A stretch of 64,000 nucleotides of DNA, taken from positions 1-64,000 of the forward strand of contig JAURVB010012964.1 of the NCBI GenBank assembly GCA_033002965.1. The letters are read 5' to 3'. The translations under genes were made by a program, and so were the position numbers. This stretch comes from Piper betle. Its lineage: Eukaryota > Streptophyta > Magnoliopsida > Piperales > Piperaceae. This document shows positions 59,560 to 64,000 of the stretch, piece by piece; positions within the stretch are counted from its first letter, which is position 1, and the number at the start of each line of letters is the position of its first letter. The notes below the pieces were generated by a model. That model had not been told where the DNA came from. It did not search any database and worked only from the letters and a program-made list of their open reading frames with translations.

Positions 59560-59564
59560 TTATT

Positions 59565-60800
59565 GGTCAACTCCACCCCACTCAGCTGTTTGCCCCACCC
59601 ATGCTGTGCCTGCTCGGCTGCACGACCTGGCCTTTGCCTTTGCATGCCCATTGACTTAATCCGAGCTGACCGGATTTGGTTCGTAACAAAGTCTGATCCA
59701 AATATTAAAAAAAATTAAAAGAAAACAACAATCTTCATGTTACCACCATAGGGCCAGCAGTTACTAATGGCTGCCAATTGGAGGCAGTGGGGATGGGGAA
59801 GCCGATGAGACAAGCAGCCATTATCTATTATCACCGGGAGGGAGGGGTGGCTATTATGTGAGCTAAAAGCCTAGGGGGACGCCATTAATGATCATCTCCA
59901 CCCCACCCCGTTTGCCCCGCCTGTGCTGCTCCGCCTGACCATATGACCCAGCCTTTGCCTTTGCCTCTTCATAACAAAATCCTATGTAAATATCAAAAAA
60001 AATTTAAAAGAAAATGACGGATCTTCATGTTGCCACTGGAGGGCCGACAATTATTATTGGCTGCTACTTGGAGGCCATGGGGGATGTGGAAGCCAAGGAG
60101 GCAAGCAGCCATTATCTATTATCAGTGGGACGTAGGGGTGACCATTAGCATCCGCCGGAAGCCGAGGGTGAGGCGATTAATCGCCAGCTCCATCCCATCA
60201 AGCTATTTGCCCCACTCGGCCGTACAACCCGGCCTTTGCCTTTGCCTGAACATTGACTCAATCTGAACATTATAAGAAAAAGATGATCTTCATGTCACCA
60301 TCGGAGGGCTGCCAGTTATTGACAGCTGTCGGTTGGAGGTAGTGGAGGATGGAGAAGCCGAGGAGGCAAGCAGCCATTATCTATTATCGGTGGGAGGGAA
60401 GCGTGGCCATTAACGTGTGCGGGAAGCCGAGGGGGAGCCTATTAATGGTCAGCTCCATTCCACCCAGCTGTTTGCCGAGCTCGTGTCATGCGCCCGGTGG
60501 CAAGACCTGGTCTTTGCCTTTGCATGCACATGGACTAACTCTGAGTCAACTAGGTCTGGTTCGTAACAAAATCCAATACAAATATTAATTTTTTTTTATA
60601 AAAAAACAACGACAGTTATTAATGGCTGCCGGTTGGAGGCATTGGGGGAGGGGAAAAGCCAAGGAGGCAAGCGGCTATTATCTATTATCAATCAGAGGGA
60701 GGGGTAGCCAATAGTGTCCACCGGAAGCCGAGGGGAGACCATTAATGGTCAGCCCCAACCCACCGGCTGTTTGCCCTGCCTGTACTGTGCCGCTCGGCAC
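59565..60800 (+). repeat. Minisatellite-like array, right part (about 4.5 units)
   Basis: It resumes the unit cut at 51568 (GGTCAACTCCACCCC) and continues with unit starts near 59739, 60029, 60292 and 60607. Units are about 260-340 bp and diverged. Each has GGAGGCAGTGGGG-type, AAGCC(A/G)A(G/T)GAGG and CATTATCTATTATC phrases, GGAAGCC(G/T)AGGGG, ATTAATGGTCAGCTCC and CCTTTGCCTTTGC. Short open frames recur at equivalent places because of the repeat and are not genes. The array ends near 60800 (CGCTCGGCACAGG). Confidence 0.8.
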
Positions 60801-62059
60801 AGGTGAGTCAAAATAAAAATGAAAAATATAATAAACCTGACATCTTGATATGCTTTAAAAGCTAAGATTTCAACCAAAAAATCTTAATCAAGCTTGTGAA
60901 TTAAATCAATGGCTTAAATTTAATTTTATAGTCCACTCGATAAAATAAAATAAACAAAATATATTCTTATATTAATAATTTAGCCTGCTACTGTTTAGCT
61001 GATGTTATCATCACATACTCGCATATATAAAAACCTTCATAATATGTATACACGGTCAGCTTTGAAACCGTACTTGTATTTTAAAAGCTAAACTGATTTG
61101 GACAAATAATTGAATTGACTGGCTGACGACGTTAAACCTTAACTTGGGTTGCTAGTTTTATAGGAGGAGATTTGACAAATCAAAATTCTACAAAAAAATA
61201 TTATTAGTCTGTCTTCTTGTTCAATTAGGATCTATTTTTAAAATCAAAATTAATCAAAATTTAATTCTAAGATATTAGATTATTATATTTCATCTCATTA
61301 TTTAGCTAAAATTTATCTATAAAATTATTATTTATTTGTAATATAAGTTGCGCATGATACTATATCTTGCCTAATTTTGGTAAATATAATTGATAGAAAT
61401 GGGGAAAAAAGTTAAGTATATTTAACTATATCAATACTCATTATTTAAAAAAATGATAAATCCATATTAAATACAGTCTAGTTCAAGACCCGGCTGTGTT
61501 CGGCTAATCAAGGCTAATCGAGTTGTAGCCAGCTTGTCTCATGGCGGCCCTAAAATTCCTTAAAATAAAATATTATGAATTGCACTGCTTTGTAAATTAA
61601 AACTTGCCTTACAAGTTTACACTTCAACCTTTCCGATAAAGATAAATAAAAAATTGATCTTTTTTCCATAAACAATTTGTATTAGGTGGTAACACTCCAA
61701 AAAAGATCTTCCATATTTCTATTTCCGGATTTGGTGCCCAGTGCAAATGAAAGCTTTAGGCCCAAGGTTTGGAGGCATGTACCTTATCAAGCTTAATTGG
61801 TTGATTACACATCATGAAAACATGATTAAATTAATGTTTTTGGTAAAACACCATTTCTTCCTTGTCTTATCTTCTATTATCAAATTCTTAATTGTATCAT
61901 TTGTTATAAAGTACACGCTGCTGTAAATAAGCGCACTTATGTGGGCAACTATAATTTAAGTCATGGCTCATCTATTTGTTTTTCTGGTTCATTAATTTTT
62001 ACCATATAATTGATTGTTGTCATGGGAATAAGTAATAACATAAAGTGTCTTTATATATG

Positions 62060-62660
62060 ACCAACAACTCATATAGCTTATATTATCTACACTTTTTATT
62101 TAAAATAATTTAGTAAGTCCCACAACTCAAAATCTACATAGATAAATTTGACAATAAATAATAAGAGTAATTATAATAAAAGTAATTATAAACCCTCATC
62201 TTAATTTTCAAAATAATTGTAATAAAAATTAATTGCAAACTATCTATTTACTAGTGTATTTTTTTAAAAGAATAAAAATTTGTTGTTGTAGGGTCTTACA
62301 GCCAAATTGGCTTCTAAACGCAAAGCCGAATTGGTCGTAAGACCCGATCCACATTTAAGAAATCATCCCTCATTAAGATGAAATTTTGATAATAAATAGA
62401 TTCTATTACCAATGCATTTTTAGATGTTGATTGAATCTTACAAACTAACTTGACTGTGAGAGATTTATTCTTTTTAAAAAATCTTGAAGTTTGTCATAAT
62501 GATATAAAAACAAGATAAAATTTCATCAATCTTTTACTTATTCACTCCTTGTAATACATATAAATATTATTTTGTAGAACCTAATGAAAAAAAATTCAAA
62601 TTAAATGTATAGTTTGTATAAGTCATATCTGAAGTGTAACTCACTTTAATTTATCCTTAA
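62060..62660. repeat. MITE-like AT-rich inverted-repeat element, copy 2
   Basis: Related to 13755-14150: shared phrases TACACTTTTTATTT, AATTTAGT(A/G)(A/G)GT, AATAAATAATAAGA(G/A)TAATTATAA on the left and AAATTAAAT, (A/T)AAGT(C/T)ATAT and GTAACTCAC-like on the right. Longer than copy 1 and carrying a hairpin inside. Termini not resolved. Confidence 0.5.
62291..62345. repeat. 21-bp stem hairpin inside the MITE-like repeat
   Basis: GGGTCTTACAGCCAAATTGG plus C (62291-62311) pairs with GCCGAATTGGTCGTAAGACC plus C (62325-62345) at 18 of 21 positions around a 13-base loop. Stem length and spacing could form a small RNA hairpin or mark the ends of a minute foldback insertion; neither is shown. Confidence 0.6.
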
Positions 62661-64000
62661 TATAAATATTTAAGGAATAAAATAGTTGTAAGCCATTATT
62701 TGTTGGGTGTTTATTTAATACACTACTACCAATATCAATTGCAGGATAAGACCAGCGAACTTCGTATATAATAACATGATTTTAAATAATATCGGGAGGT
62801 TCGTCAACACCAATATGTCAATATTTGTAACTAGAAACTTTTATGTAGTAATAGATTAAAAAATATTATTTTACTTTGATTATATTTGTGACCAACTGGA
62901 CCCATTTAACAGCACTTTTTTTCCACAGCCCAATTAACAACACTTGATCCTGTCGGAAAGATTTTATTATTTTCTCAGGACATTGTCATGAACTTGAGTG
63001 TTAAAATAATCACTTGGTGACTCAAAATCTGCATACATAAAACCCTTTCCCTGGCTTTATTTTGAGGCTCTTATCTAATGATTCAGTTAGATTTTTTAAC
63101 GTTTCCTTGGCTCAACAATATTTTTAGTAGTTTTTAATAATGGAAAATGATCATTATTAAAGTGCATCATTATTAAAATGTATTATTATTAAAAATACAA
63201 GGAAACAACTTTATTAATTATGCAAAAATTTTACAAAACTAATACAAACTAATAAATGAACTAATCAACTAGTGAGGAAATAGAAAATATATATCTCTCC
63301 AATGAAAGGCGTTACGCCTTCATGTCCCCAAGAGAGCAACTCGCAAAAGAGAAATAGGCTGCAAACGGGACGTAAACACACAAACATAAACATTAATACA
63401 AAAATGAAACATCGTCCTTTCCAAACCTTTATTTAACTTTATGCAACTATGTTCAAACGGTAAGCTTACGTAGGTGTGAAACCACTAAGACCATTGAATA
63501 CCACAAGTTTGGACCAATATTGTAAAATTGTAAGATCTTCGAAAATAATATTAGGCCTACGAGCCGTAATATGAGAATTTTGAAGATAAATTTTTTTATA
63601 AATTGGTGAAGTATAAAATCTCTCAAAGTAATAAGTCCCACATACATTATTTTTTGGGGTAAAATCTAATGTAATAATAAAAATGTGTTCATCATTTTAA
63701 TTTTATTTAAGCATATTGTAAAAATAATTTAGGCACATCACACTATGCTAGGACTGACCCATTATAAATATAATACCTTTCTTCTTGACATCCCTTTGTG
63801 TTTGACGAGCACATGAATACATAATGTAAACATGAGTAACCTCTCAACAGTCATGCATAAAACATTAAAAAACACTCATGATAGGCAAATGACATGAAAC
63901 ATGTTAATTAAGAAAGTAAAGATCGATTAAATTACTCAAACTAAGTGGGATAAAAAAATAACACTTAGCTCGTATAGAACCTTATTTTGATGTGATAACA

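Larger units (their letters stand above)
60801..64000. other. Intergenic AT-rich sequence to the window end
   Basis: No gene was recognised on either strand. The only structures seen are the MITE-like repeat at 62060-62660 and its internal hairpin. Confidence 0.5.

Noticed and set aside
60027..60588. Two similar 79-codon frames
   Set aside because: They recur because the tandem-repeat units recur. There is no start context, splice structure or homology.
51086..60800. CRISPR-like or centromeric satellite array
   Set aside because: This is a plant nuclear window with units near 300 bp and no short spacers. Composition and irregular unit length do not fit a classic centromeric satellite.

Overview
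This is a eukaryotic nuclear window from a flowering plant. It has spliced genes with GT-AG and a few GC-AG introns, 5' leader introns, IQD and NT-C2 gene families typical of plants, Copia and Gypsy LTR retrotransposons, a hAT transposon, MITE-like repeats and (TA)n tracts. The bulk DNA is AT-rich, while the first exon of the NT-C2 gene (20.2 kb) is very GC-rich and GC falls along the transcript. That gradient is more usual in monocots, so a monocot is my inference, not a demonstrated fact.

Five host genes can be supported exon by exon. They are the guanine-exchange subunit of translation elongation factor 1 (+, 2173-3917), a conserved plant protein of unknown function rich in charged helices (+, 10916-12501), an NT-C2/EEIG1-EHBP1 N-terminal domain protein (+, 20167-23846, with an apparent frameshift in exon 1), a small two-pass membrane protein of the 'ribosomal L18a-like' family (-, 25725-26685) and an IQD calmodulin-binding protein (-, 30302-32920). 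They are independent single-gene units with no operon-like logic. Between and after them lies accessory DNA.

Repeat layout: a giant foldback element of about 2.6 kb (4813-7415); a MITE-like repeat (13.75-14.16 kb); an antisense Gypsy LTR fragment (14.65-16.6 kb) beside an antisense Copia gag remnant (16.7-19.1 kb); an LTR-type fragment at 27.4-27.8 kb with an inverted relative at 46.96-47.29 kb; a complete but decayed hAT element with target-site duplication (34179-38480); a decayed sense Copia (40885-45494); a MULE/FAR1 transposase relic (48.5-48.96 kb); and three small palindrome-bearing elements abutting (TA)n tracts (39.7, 48.2 and 49.9 kb). At the right, a minisatellite-like array of about 300-bp units (51.09-60.8 kb) is split by a complete antisense Copia (51569-59559), which itself carries a 2.8-kb Gypsy-type solo LTR (55655-58468) with a perfect 5-bp target duplication. 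The order of insertion can be read directly.

Most notable for follow-up: the giant palindrome and its sequence link to the Gypsy LTR; the palindrome/hairpin elements embedded in TA microsatellites; a stop codon created only by splicing in the elongation-factor gene; two GC-AG introns; and a diverged piece of exon 4 lying in intron 3 of the NT-C2 gene. I did not find a clearly new multi-gene system. No RNA genes, CRISPR arrays or viral genes were recognised.
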